A DNA stretch of 64,000 nucleotides. Origin: Rhineura floridana (lineage: Eukaryota; Chordata; Lepidosauria; Squamata; Rhineuridae). The translations under genes and the position numbers were made by a program. The stretch spans positions 232,161,943 to 232,225,942 of the forward strand of contig NC_084482.1 in NCBI RefSeq assembly GCF_030035675.1, written 5' to 3'. The notes under the pieces are model-generated. The model saw only the letters and a program-made list of their open reading frames with translations, did not search any database and was not told where the DNA came from. Shown piece by piece: positions 34,080 through 45,200 of the stretch (positions within the stretch are counted from its first letter, which is position 1; each line of letters starts with the position of its first letter).

Positions 34080-34432
34080 GAGATAGTCTTGATGTTTCCA
34101 CTTTATTCTTCCCCCGGTACCCCTTTGCCTCCTTTCACATGCTCCAAATCTATGATAGTTGGCAATTGTTTTCTTTGTATTTTATGACGTCAACCCGATA
34201 TTGTAAACTTCGGGGTGAGCCTATATAAACCCTATGACACCAATAAACGAGGTTCCCATGCTGACCTGCTTCGGCTTGTAAGTATTGGGTCCCCTTTGCA
34301 AAGGTTTTGTTTCGTGTTACTTGATCTCTGATAGTGGGTTTCATTTGCACTCAGCTCCGCACTCTTCCCGGGTGTAATAAGCGAGTTGGGGTAGACAGGG
34401 CGGCTTGCGTGTTGGGTTTGGACCTAACACAT
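34080..34432 (+). mobile_element. Probable retroviral LTR, second family
   Basis: TATA ('cctatataaaccc', about 34220), AATAAA (about 34243) and a terminal '...cctaaca' fit a U3-R-U5 LTR. Its sequence differs from the LTR at 33130, so the two are not a matched pair. It is a fossil with no recognised internal genes beside it. Confidence 0.45.
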
Positions 34433-34740
34433 GCATGGCAGACCAGTTAGAATAGTACAATGTTGATAGTAACTGACCTCAACTGGCCCCAAAACCATCA
34501 GTGAAGTGAGACAGCAGAATAGTAGCAACATCGATCAAGGAGACGGGAATATTGGAAATATTAGTCAAGGGGACAGATTGACATTAGTCAAGAAGACAGT
34601 AGAACAATGGAATAGGAGATGTTTGCCAGTTATGAATATACATGTGCTTGTTTTAATAATGTTATCTGATTGGTTTAGAAATACTGCAGTAAGGCATAAC
34701 CTTTATGTAATGTTTAGAGGATATTGTATGATTGGTGTAA

Positions 34741-34773
<33 letters not shown>

Positions 34774-34865
34774 TTTATTTCTGAGTCGCCTATCTGGCCG
34801 AATCAACGGCCACTCTAGGCGACGTACAATTTCATCAATAAATACAATATAAGGATGTCACATGC
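34741..34865 (-). repeat. L2-type 3' tail
   Basis: An AATAAT run is followed by 'gtcgcctatctggccg' and 'ccactctaggcgacgtacaa'. It is the same 3' end as at 170-245 and 35583, in minus orientation. Confidence 0.65.
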
Positions 34866-34879
34866 TGCACTTAGTACTG

Positions 34880-35088
34880 TACAGGCGGGCCCCGCTTATA
34901 TGGCAGGTTCCGTTCTGGACCCCCACCATAAAGCGGAAATCGCTGTAAAGCGGAACCCCATTGAGTATAACGGGGCGTGTTGCGCAAAAATGCCACAAAA
35001 CCGGCTTTAAAAAAGGGGAATGAAAGCCGCCGTATAAGCGGAATGCCGGTAAGCGAAGCGCTGTTAAGTGGGGCCCTACTGTATAAAA
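34880..35088. mobile_element. Mariner/Tigger-like MITE
   Basis: Imperfect terminal inverted repeats: 'tacaggcgggccccgctta' at the left and the reverse complement of 'taagtggggccctactgta' at the right. TA flanks each end. The interior ('aaagcggaaatcgctgtaaa') matches the look of pogo/Tigger-derived MITEs. No coding capacity. Confidence 0.6.
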
Positions 35089-35094
35089 AAGCCA

Positions 35095-38000
35095 TGCAGA
35101 CAGTGCCTCATTGCAATCCTCACCAGCAGCAAAAACCAGCAGGCAACTATTCTAAGTGCTTGTGCACCAACATTAGATGCTGATGAAGACATCAAGGAAA
35201 AAATGTATACTCAGCTGGACACCATCTTATCAGACATACCTAAGGAGGATAAAATTATCCTCCTGGGAGATTTCAATGCAAGAGTTGGGTGTGATTTTGA
35301 TTTATGGCCTTGGTAATAGCAACCTGAATGGAATTCTACTTCTGACTAAATGTGCAGAGCATAATCTTGTTATCACAAACACACTCTTTCGCGAGAAAGA
35401 TAAATTTAAAACGTCATGGAAGCACCCTCGGTCAAAGCACTGGCATTTCCTGGATTATGTACTCCTCACCAGGGCCATGACGAGTGCCGATGACTGCTGG
35501 ACAGATCACCGATTAATTCGTTCCACTATGGCCATTAATATTGTTCCTCAACGTAGACTCCAAGGAAGAAAACCCAAGGCATAATAATAATAATAATAAA
35601 TTTAATTTATGTGTCGCCTATCTGACCAATGGCCACTCTAGGCGACTTACATGTGGAAAATTAAAACACAATACAATAAATACAAAATACAAAATAGAAC
35701 AGAATAGAAAATATAAAAAGAACATCCATGCCCTTCAAGATCCTATTAAGCAAGCTTGCTTTCAAACAACTCTCAAGAAACATCTACCTACGGAACTTCC
35801 TGAAAACGTTGAGGAACACTGGATTAAACTGAAGACTTCCATTACTGCAGCATGTGAACAAACTATTGGATACCAAACTAAGAAACATCAGGACTGGTTT
35901 GATGAGAATGATAGTGAGATTGAACATATTGACAAAAAAAGGAAAGCCTTCCAGATATGGCAAAAAGACATTAACTGTGCTGCTAAGAAAAAAATCTATG
36001 CCAGTGCAAAGACTGAGGTCCAAAGAAGAACTAGAGAACTTAAGAACGCCTGGTGGATAAAGAAAGCTCAAGAAATCCAGCATTTTGCAGATGCTCATGA
36101 TGCACGGGGCTTTTTTAATGCCACAAAGGCCATCTACGGACCAACAAATTATGGTACAAATCCCTTACGTTCAATAGATGGTACCAAACTTCTAAAGGAC
36201 AAAGAGTCTATTGCACTGCGTTTGAAAGAGTATTACCACGACCTCCTTAATCGTAACTCTGTTGTGGCTGATGAGGTCTTCTCGCAAATCCCACAGCAAC
36301 AAATTAGAGATGAGCTTGCAGTATCCCCTAATTTGGATGAAGTCAGTAAAGCCATTAATCAAATGAAGAATAACAAAGCTAGTGGACCTGATGGGATTCC
36401 TGTTGAAGTCTTTAAAGAAGGTGGACCTGAATTTACACAACAACTTCATAAGCTCATCGAAAAAATCTGGATGAGGGAGGAGATCTTGGAAGACTTTAGG
36501 GATCCCATAATTATCACTCTTTTCAAGAAGGGTGATAGAACAGATTGTGGGAACTACCAAGGCATCTTTCATCTTGCTACCGCAGGTAAAATCCTTGCAA
36601 GGATCCTTGCAAATCGCCTCCTACCTATCAGAAGACATCCTCTCTGAATCCCAAAATGGTTTCCGCCCTTCCAGGGGGCAGTGTACATGATCATCACTGC
36701 ACGACAGCTTCAAGAAAAAAGCAGGGAGCAAAACCGACCTCTGTATATGGCATTTATTGATCTGACTAAGGCCTTTGATATTGTAAATTGAACTGCTCTC
36801 TGGACCATCCTTCTGAAAATTGGATGCCCTGATAAATTTGTGAATGTTTTGCGACTCCTCCATGACAACATGACAGCAACAATTTTGGATAACAATGGCT
36901 CTCAAAGTGATCCATTCAAAGTGGGATCAGGCGTCAAACAGGGATGTGTCATTGCTCCGACCTTATTTGCTATTTTTATCGCCATGATTCTATATCTTGT
37001 TGAGGAGAAACTTCCCACTGGCGTGGAAATCACATATCGAACAGATGGAAAGCTTTTTAACCTCAGTAGGCTGAAAGCAAATAGTAAGGTAATTACAACC
37101 TCTGTCATAGAACTTCAATATGCCGATGATAATGTAGTCTCTGCACATTCAGAGGAAGATCTTCAAACTATCCTAAATGTCTTTGCAGAAGCATATGAGA
37201 AGCTTGGCCTCTCACTTAACATCAAAAAAACCAAAGTGCTTCATCAGCAAGTGCGAACCAATTCCTCTGTAGCAACATCAATCCAGCTTAATGGTGCGAC
37301 ACTGGAGAATGTCCATCACTTTTCTTATCTTGGCAGCCATCTCTCTGTAAAAGCTGACATAGATGCTGAAATTCAGCATCGTCTGAGCTCTGCAAGTGCC
37401 GCATTCTCCTGAATGAAGCGTAGAGTGTTCGAGGATCGGGATATTCACAGGGAGACCAAAATGCATATTAACAAAGCCATTGTATTACCGACCTTACTGT
37501 ACACCTGTGAAACATGGACCATCTATAAACGCCACTCCCAACTTCTTGAAAGATTCCACCAACGCTGCCTCTGGAAAATTCTGCAAATTACTTGGGAAGA
37601 TAGACGGACTAATGTTACTGTATTGGAAGAAGCAAAGACCACCAGTGTTGAAACAACGATCCTCCAACATCACCTTCGCTGGACTGGCCATGTTGTTCGA
37701 ATGCCTGATCACTGTCTTCCAAAGCAACTACCTTACCCCCAACTTAAGGATGGAAAACGGAATATTGGTGGACAGCAAAAGAGGTTTAAAGATGCTCTCA
37801 AAGCTAATCTAAAAACATGTAACATAAGCATCGAGAACTGGTAAGCCTTGGCCCATGAGCGTCCCAATTGCAGGTTGGCCATTATCAAAGTTGCTATGGA
37901 CTTTGAAGAAACACGAGTACAGGGCGAAAGGGACAAACAAGCTAAGAGGAAGGCACGTCTAGCAAATCCTCATCATGACCATCTTCCATCTGGAAACCTA

Positions 38001-38110
38001 TGTCCTCACTGTGGGAGGCTGTGTGCATCCAGAATTGGCCTACACAGTCACTTACAGACCCACTGTTAAAGACCTTATCTTGGAAGACAATCTTACTCGG
38101 TCAAGACTGT
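35095..38110 (+). mobile_element. Non-LTR retrotransposon with C-terminal zinc finger
   Basis: Parts in order: the end of an AP endonuclease (KIILLGDFNARVG, near 35250), a linker (QDWFDENDSEIEHIDKK), then the reverse transcriptase (NKASGPDGIPVEVFKEGGPE, FIDLTKAFD near 36755, GVKQGCVIAPTLFAIF, catalytic LQYADDNVVSA near 37120). A C-terminal region follows (YTCETWTIYKRHS, HLRWTGHVVRMPD), closing with a CCHH finger (CPHCGRLC...IGLHSHLQTHC, about 38000-38065). It differs from the BovB, CR1 and L2 copies of this window. Stops (near 36645, 36790, 37410, 37842) and frame changes show it is inactive. An L2-type tail is inserted at 35583-35720. The Repbase family is uncertain. Confidence 0.85.
35583..35720 (-). 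repeat. L2-type 3' tail inserted in the LINE
   Basis: An AATAAT run, 'gtcgcctatctgaccaatgg' and 'ctctaggcgacttacatg' interrupt the linker of the surrounding retrotransposon, whose reading resumes after about 35720. Confidence 0.65.
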
Positions 38111-38389
38111 CTTCAAATTTCTTCAAGGCCCCCAGTCCAAGATCCCAAAATTCCCCAATACTTTCATTGGAAGCCATTGGGGCAAGTAGCATCACCTCCC
38201 CCTGCAGTTTTCCATTGAGGTCTAGCCTCGTGTTTGGCCACACCTTGCCTTAGGTCCGTGCAGTGCCGCAGCAAAATAAATAAATAAATAGGACCAGGGA
38301 GGAGCAAAGCGGAGCGAGCTTCTCCCAGCCCTCAGTAACTTGACTTTCCCAGCGTCGTGTGAACCAGGCCCACTGCCTGCCACAGCCTA

Positions 38390-38482
38390 TTACTGATTTA
38401 TTCATTATATCTCACCCTTCCCCCTGTAAGGAGCCCAGGGTGACAAGGAATGATAAAACACACACATTTAAAAAAAAAAAAT
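38390..38482 (-). repeat. L2-type LINE 3' end
   Basis: 'tttattcattatatctcacc' and 'ctgtaaggagcccagggtga' are the reverse complement of the common L2 3' end. Confidence 0.6.
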
Positions 38483-38489
38483 CTTTAGG

Positions 38490-39035
38490 ATGCATACCTT
38501 ATCGTGGTGAGGGGGTTTGAGAATGCTGAAGAAGCTGAGAGCAATGGTGTCAGGAGTCTAGATCAAGAGGCTAGACTCCTAGCAGGGACACCCAAGGCGG
38601 AATGGTCAAAGCTGAGACACCAGACTAATATGCTTCCAAACTCAGAGGAAGGCAATGGTAAACCACCTCTGAATACCTCTTACCACGAAAACCCTATGAA
38701 CAGAGTATCCAAAATGCAACACGAGGTAGTGCTGGTAGAACAAATTAAACCAGAACTGTCACTAGAAGCTAAAATGATGAAACTGAGGTTATCATACTTT
38801 GGACACATAATGAGAAAACATGATTTACTAGAAAAGACAATAATGCTGGGAAAAACAAGGGTATAGAAAAAGAGGAAGGCCAAACAAGAGATGGACTGAT
38901 TCCATAAAGGAAGCCACAGACCTGAGCTTACAAGATCTGAACAGGGTGGTTCATGACAGATGCTGTTGGAGTTCGCTGATTCATAGGGTCACCATAAGTC
39001 ATAATCAACTTGAAGGCACATAACAACAACAACAA
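38490..39035 (+). mobile_element. BovB LINE derivative with large internal deletion
   Basis: 38490-38740 resembles the 5' untranslated part of BovB ('aaggcaatggtaaaccacct', 'aaaaccctatgaacagagta'). It is joined directly to the last roughly 290 bp of the element, with [14 protein letters not shown] coding and the 3' end 'ggtcaccataagtcataatc'. Nearly the whole of ORF2 is missing. It could be a deleted copy or a short non-autonomous family. Confidence 0.75.
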
Positions 39036-39289
39036 AACATCTTTAAAGATATTATGCATACTTCCTGGAACTCCTTGAAGGCAAGCTAGAATTATGATTA
39101 GCGTTGTTGTTGTTGGAAAGGAGGGGTGTGTGGCTGGAAGACAGTAGTTAACAACAGCCTTGCAGTGTAGTTCCCACTGAATATTGCAAACAGTGGGGAA
39201 ATAGTACATGACAACAACCCTGCAGTGTTCTCTGGTTCTATTACCCAAACATACCCCCATATTTGCCAGCTGGTTTGCCAGCTTTGGTC

Positions 39290-39360
39290 CTTTATTTATT
39301 TATTTATTTAAATTTATATCCCACCCTTCCTCCCTGAAGGAGCCCAGGGCAGCATTTGGA
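39290..39360 (-). repeat. L2-type LINE 3' end
   Basis: An ATTT run, 'atttatatcccacccttcct' and 'gaaggagcccagggcagc' form the reverse complement of an L2 3' end. Confidence 0.65.
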
Positions 39361-39379
39361 CAGAGATGACTTAGGTATA

Positions 39380-39905
39380 GTGCTCTGGTAATTTCGAGAT
39401 TGGATTATTACAATGCAGTCTACATGTGGCTGCCCTTAAAGATGACTAGGAAACTTCAGTTGGTCCAAAATGCAGCAACCAGATTACTAACTCACAAAAC
39501 CCCTGTTCTAAGACAGCTGCATTGGCCACCAGTTTGTTTCCGGGCACAAGCTAAGGTGCTCACGCTGGTGTTAAAAGCTTTCCCAAATACCTGAAAGACC
39601 TCCTCCTTCCCTCCAGATCCCCTCTGGTGTTGAGGTTGGCAGTGGGGGCCCTTTTAGCAGTTCTGTTGCCCTCAGAAGTTGTGGGATGCCCTCCCCACGA
39701 AGATGAGCCACTGTACAGCCTTAGGCAAATGCTGAAGACGCACCTCTTTACCCTGGCCTTTCCCACCTGGGATGTATATCTTTAAGATCCACCCTATTTT
39801 GTAATTCTGGGTGTTTTTATTGGTTTTTAACGCTGTTTTAAGGTTGTAATCCACCCTGGGATCTCTTGTTGAAGGGTGGGCAATAAATGCTAATAATAAT
39901 AATAA
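39380..39905 (+). mobile_element. L2 LINE 3' fragment
   Basis: It encodes the end of L2 ORF2 (DYYNAVYMWLPLKMTRKLQL, LHWPPVCFRAQAKVLTL), then a decayed 3' UTR ending in an AATAAT tail at 39890-39905. Confidence 0.8.
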
Positions 39906-40399
39906 TGAAAACAAGTGGGCATGAGAGGGCAGCGCAAAACCACCCGCCACGCATCCACTGTGGTTGTATCCCCTATTACAAGTGGGGCGGACTGCGACAC
40001 AAGAGCGAGGGAAAGGCTAACAACAGCCTTGCAGTTGCAGCGCAGATGCGGGCGAGGCTGTTTTTTATTTTCTGCCCAAAATCACAAAAAGAAACACAAC
40101 CCCCCTCAGGTTGCAGTAAAGCCCCCCTCCCCCCAGCAGCCCCCAGCGCAGCACTCAGTTGCAGGCAGAAGCTTTCTACTCTCTGAGTAGTATGCCACCG
40201 CCTTGTACTTTTAACATGTTTAAATGTCCATTTGGGACACAAAGTGGGTCTCTGCCTCTCCTGTAGCGGCAATTCCTCTCTTTGCTGTCTTGGGGGCCCC
40301 TTGGGGGCTGCTTAGTCACAGCTCCTGTCCAATGGGCACCTCCCACTTCCGCACGATTTTTTTCAAGCCCTGAAATTAAAAACGTGCGGCTATGCAAAT

Positions 40400-40950
40400 T
40401 GTTGTTTCTGTGTGTGGGTGGGCGGCCGGCCACTGAGCCCTCTGCGCATGCGCAGATTGGTCCCTGGCCACAAAATGGCCACCCACCGAAAGAACGACGG
40501 AGGCCGAGAAGAGTCCTCCTGCGCAGTGGCGCAGCGGCTTCATCTTCCTTTCCGTCGCCGTTGGTGGGAGGGAGGAATTAATAACGCAAGAAAAGGAAAT
40601 GGCCGCAGAAGCTCCGCCCCCTCCCCTTCCGGCGCTGCGAAATAAACTCCCGACTCACGTCAAAAAGAAGGGAAAAGGCAGCCACCCAAGGATGGCCTCG
40701 CTCGCTACGGGCAGAAGTTCAACAGGAGATGCGGGCAATGTTCACCTGTTGAATTTCTGCCCTCTCCAGGCTCCATATGTCGACGCTTCCCGTGCCTTTG
40801 AAGGCTTTGTCGCAGGCAGGAGCTCGACAGATGTCGCCCTTCTGGCCTTAGTAGGAAAAAGAATCCGATGGTGCCAGTTGGCTGCAGAGCCGTGGACAGT
40901 CTTGAGCTTTTGTTGGCTGTGAACTCCGTTGCCATAATTAGTCGTTATGG
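40400..40950. promoter_or_regulatory. Orphan CpG-island promoter with NRF1 site
   Basis: The stretch is CpG-rich and lies between the DAXX promoter side and the KIFC1 3' end. It carries an exact palindromic NRF1 site (tgcgcatgcgca, about 40442-40453) and a YY1-like 'aaaatggc'. A frame from 40599 (MAAEAPPPPLPALRNK...) might be a first exon, but no downstream exon was recognised. In this position it is not the promoter of any of the four genes. Confidence 0.45.
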
Positions 40951-40959
40951 TGCCAGAGA

Positions 40960-41020
40960 TCATAGAATAGTAGAGTTGGAAGGGGCCTGTAAGGACATAG
41001 AGTCCAACCCCCTTTCCAGA
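40960..41020 (-). repeat. CR1 3'-end fragment
   Basis: 'tagagttggaaggggcctgt' and 'gagtccaaccccctt' match the CR1 3' end in reverse complement. Confidence 0.6.
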
Positions 41021-42120
41021 GGAGTTCCACTGCTTTCTTATATGGCAAACTCTGCCAGGAGAGCAGCTGATCCAGAAGAGCACATTTCCCTCCTGCCTTC
41101 TCTGTCCTACTAAGCCAAGGAAAGAGCAAGTCTCCCCCCCCCAGCTGTGTTGAGAGGATAAAGGAGCCCCATGAACACAGCCCTGAGCTCATTGGAAGGG
41201 GAAGGGTGGGATGAAAACAGCTATGCCACTGACAGCCCTGCAGGGGAGGCTCTAACTTGCCTGTGCTCCATGTGAACTTTCATACAGGTTCCCCTCTATT
41301 GACACTGCCTTCCCCATCCCCACCCCAATATAGGGAAGAGGGAAGCCTTGATGACGTAAGAGGAGCAGAGGCAGCCTAAGACAGAAGGGTACCTTTCCTC
41401 TGGTGGAGGGATGCTTTTAAAAGGCCACACTCTCCTCAAGGTGGACAAAGTGACACTTCCTTAGAATCCCTCAGCTGCAGCTGGGAAACTTTCTGCTTGC
41501 CCATCCCTCTGCCAGTAAATACGAAGCATAAGAGCAGCTCCATGAGCAGCAGTCGTTGAGGAAGGGGCCATGCACCCAGGGCTCTCTTGGGGAAATCTCC
41601 GCCATGCAGGATAGATGCACCCTATGCTACTTTTGCTTTTCAAAGAGACCATTGAGGAACAGGTCCAGAGGGGAGGGGCTCCAAGCACAAAGCTGAAAGA
41701 TTTCCTGTTTCCCTCCAACAAACGCCAGGCAGTGTTAGGAATGGGTTCCAGAATAAAACTTCCTTATAGTGTGACATCTGAACAGAGTAGAGTTCTGGGC
41801 CTCCCTGCCTCAATAGCGCAGCAGTGATCAAATTGCAAAAGGGCAACCAGAGTGGGTCAGGGGGCTGTAGCAATTCCCCTGAACCAAGAAAAAATGAGGA
41901 AGTTTGGGGCAAACTCATGGGAAGGAAAAAAGCTCCCCTGCCCCTTCTCTCAAGGCAGGGAAGTGGAGAATTGTCTGTTCTGTGCTGTAGTGACGCTCGG
42001 CTCTATGGTCTGTCACACCGCCAGGACAGAAGTCACAAAGCCCACCATGGGAGCAAGAGACCTTGCAACACAAGGCAGCAAGGAAGATACCCAGGTTGGC
42101 ACCAGGTTGGTTTCGCCTCT
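41020..42120. other. Unassigned intergenic stretch
   Basis: No exon-like segment with splice borders, no tRNA-like promoter and no clear repeat were recognised. Short frames on both strands show no family motif. Confidence 0.4.
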
Positions 42121-42121
42121 T

Positions 42122-42127
42122 TTTATT
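42122..42127 (-). terminator. KIFC1: KIFC1 polyadenylation signal
   Basis: AATAAA on the minus strand lies about 125 bp downstream of the KIFC1 stop codon. Confidence 0.75.
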
Positions 42128-42251
42128 CAGAAATTGTAATACATACATTGATTAGAAAAACATAAGGAGCAAGATAAAAAAAATCAAAAGAACTACAGGC
42201 CACCTATGGCAGCTCTCAACAGCAAAGTCTCCCCGGAACACTCCATGGGCC

Positions 42252-45200
42252 TCATTTCCGGTTGGACGCTGTGCCAATGACACACTCATTGACCTGCAAG
42301 GCAAGAGAAAACAACCTGGACATGGGCGTGGTGGTGGTCAGCTGTGAGTGTTTCAACCCTCACAGACAAAGGACCGCATGAAGGCGCCTCATCCTTTGCC
42401 CACCTACACCAGGAAGTTCCTGGCATCTGCCTACCACTAGCAGCAGTGGAGCTTCAGCAAGAGGAGATTCTCTGAGCAGCCACATGGAAAGCCAAGGATG
42501 GGGAGGCTTCCCCGGGGAACCTTCCACACCTGAGTCACTTACTTTTCTTGCAAACCGGAGGGAGTTGAGGGATTCTGCAAAGTTCTCCTCCAAGGGAGAG
42601 ATGTTAACAAACATAAGCCTGAGAGAAGGTGCAGGAAGAGACATTGAGAAGGGGTAAGCAAGGAGACTCCCAAAGGATATGCACCACCACTCTCGTTTTC
42701 CACCCCTTACAGTCATGGTTGCACACCGAGTGTGTTCAGGGCGTGTGTGCCAAGAACATCCCCCCTTCCCTACCACCCTCTCTGCCAACTCACATCTTGG
42801 AACTGCCGCCTAACGAGTTCTGGAGGAGGTAGGTCAGCTTGCTGTTGCGGTAGGGGACGTGGGCCTCCTGTGAGGACAAGGGGTGACATATCTGGACAAC
42901 CAAGGCTTCAGGGAAGCTGCACTGAGGGAACCCACCCTTCTGTCAATTGTCCGCAGCGCTTTCCACCTTGATGATTCTGCCATCCAGAATGCCCATAGAC
43001 CAGTCCTTCAGATGCAGTATCCCCCACCCAAGGACACTGCTGTGCGGAGAACCTGGCACCCCTCCCTGGCTTTTGAAGAGGTGGAAGTCGCAGACAGCTT
43101 GGGCGGACACAGATGCTCCATTGCTCCCCCCCCCAACTCCCTGGGAAAGAGGCACTGCCCTGGCTACCTTGTTGCTGAGGGCCATGATGACCCGGCCCAG
43201 GTTGGAGAGGCTGCTGTTGATGGCCTGCGTCTCCCTGAGCCGGTCCCCCGTGGACAGGGACTTGTCCAGGCGCTCACTCCCTGCCAGGTCCACCAAGCTC
43301 AGCACGGCTGCAGGTGCGAAAGAGGAGTAAGGACACAGGGACTCCTTGCAAAGCAGCGACAGCTCCTGCCCTGCCTTGGAGAACTGGGAGGGGGAATGCT
43401 GCAGGACCCCCTTCCCTGCAGGGTCTGGTGCTCCAGGTACAGAGCATGTGGCCTTGGGAAGGAGGGGCTGCAAGGAGGACTGGACATGCAGCAGCATCAG
43501 TCTCTGGGCTCAGGCAGGAACCAGGAGGAGCCAGGTCTCCTTATCCCCCCCCCCACGGGTGCTTGAGAGCTCAACCTGGCTCCCTGCCCCTGCCCCCCCT
43601 TGAAGACCCACGCTCCTGCCACCACTCACAGGAGGTGTGCAGCTCCCGGTTGGTGTTCTGGCCCTCAATGTGGAGCTGGAAGAGGCTGTGGCTGCGGGAG
43701 GAGTGCTCATTGAGGGTCGTCTTGGCCACTGATCGTTGGGCTTTGGCCCTCTGTAGCAGCTTCAGCACCTGGGGGAAGAGAGGAGAGCGTCAGCCGACGC
43801 AGGAGGCGGCCTCAAGGGGCCTTCAATGCTTACTTGCCAGGTACAGAGCAGCAGCCTCTGGCTCTGTGGAAGCCCCTTCCTGTTGGGACTCAATGTGCGG
43901 CAGCAGCTTGCTGGGGGGCTGCAAGAGGCAATCCTATGCGAGGTGCCCAGTTGGTAGGATGGCGGGGAAGGGTGGGCCAGGGGCAATGCCAGAACCAGCT
44001 GGCCTTAGCCTCCCAGAGACGCAGGCAGGCTTGTGCATTCATTCTGGAGGAACCTTCCAGAAAAGACACAAGAACAGCCACTCTGCTCCTTCCCTCAGAG
44101 GCTTTTAGTACAGGGAGCCATTCAGTCAGCCTCACCCACAGAGCAGAGCGCTGCTGGGCTAAGATGGGAAGAGACTCTTTGGACTCTGCATTGAGCTAGA
44201 TCTTGCACATGCCAGCCCCCCCCCGGACATTTCCACAGGCCCGCCAGTCCAACACGGTACCTCTTGCTCTGAAGTGACAGGGACGTAGCAGAGGTTGGGG
44301 ACATGGAGCTCCTCTGTGCACTGGCTCACCCTCCGGATCTCCAGCTCAGAGGCCCGCTCAGGGCGCAACACCAGCAAGTCACGCAGTGACTCATTGTAAA
44401 TCTCCAGGAAGTTGGCTGTGAATTGGTACTAGGAGGGGCGAGAGGAGATAGAGACAGGTCTCAAGAGGGAAGGTGGCTGCTCCATCTCGCCTCCGAGAGA
44501 GGAAGTGGCTGTCAGACAAAGCCGTATAGCTGGGGCAAGGGTCACTCCAGCCGTGGTCAGAGAGGCAGCAATATATGTAGGCCTGATTGCCAGCGGCTCA
44601 CACTGTTCCCAGGAGTTATAAATTGGCAGCGTTTTTCCAAGGCAGCCTTAAGATGCTGTCAAATACGCTTCAGTACTGCAGGAGAGTGTGAAAAATGCAA
44701 GCCAGAGTTTAAGGAACAGGAGATTCTCACAGGGTCAGAGGCTGGCTGGGCAGCTGGCAGGCACGTGCGCGACAACTGCTGCGGAACTGTGGCAGGGCAA
44801 TCAAGTAGCTGCCAGCTAAGCCACAAAAAGAGAGACAAAGACTCCCTGCATGCAGAAAAGTAAAATTTAGATCTGTTCCCCCGCTCCCAACATTGAGGGT
44901 TTTTTTGTTTTTATGTACAGGCAATCTTTTTTTTAAAAATGGGGGAACATTCATTTGCCCCCACCAGGGATCTCTGTCTCCTGAGCAAGCAGCGAAAGGA
45001 GAGGCTGCCCGCTTTTCTCCTGGCTGCCCCTTCCCCTCACAGCCATCTGCTCCCAAACGGAAGTCTTTGCACACAACCTGCCAGGGAGGGCGGCTGCCTC
45101 CAGCTTCTTTCTGGGTTTCCAGGCACAGTATTTGGCTGCCTTTATAGAGCAGTTGATTCACTCAAAACACACTGGAGAAATTTTATATTGTACCATTACT

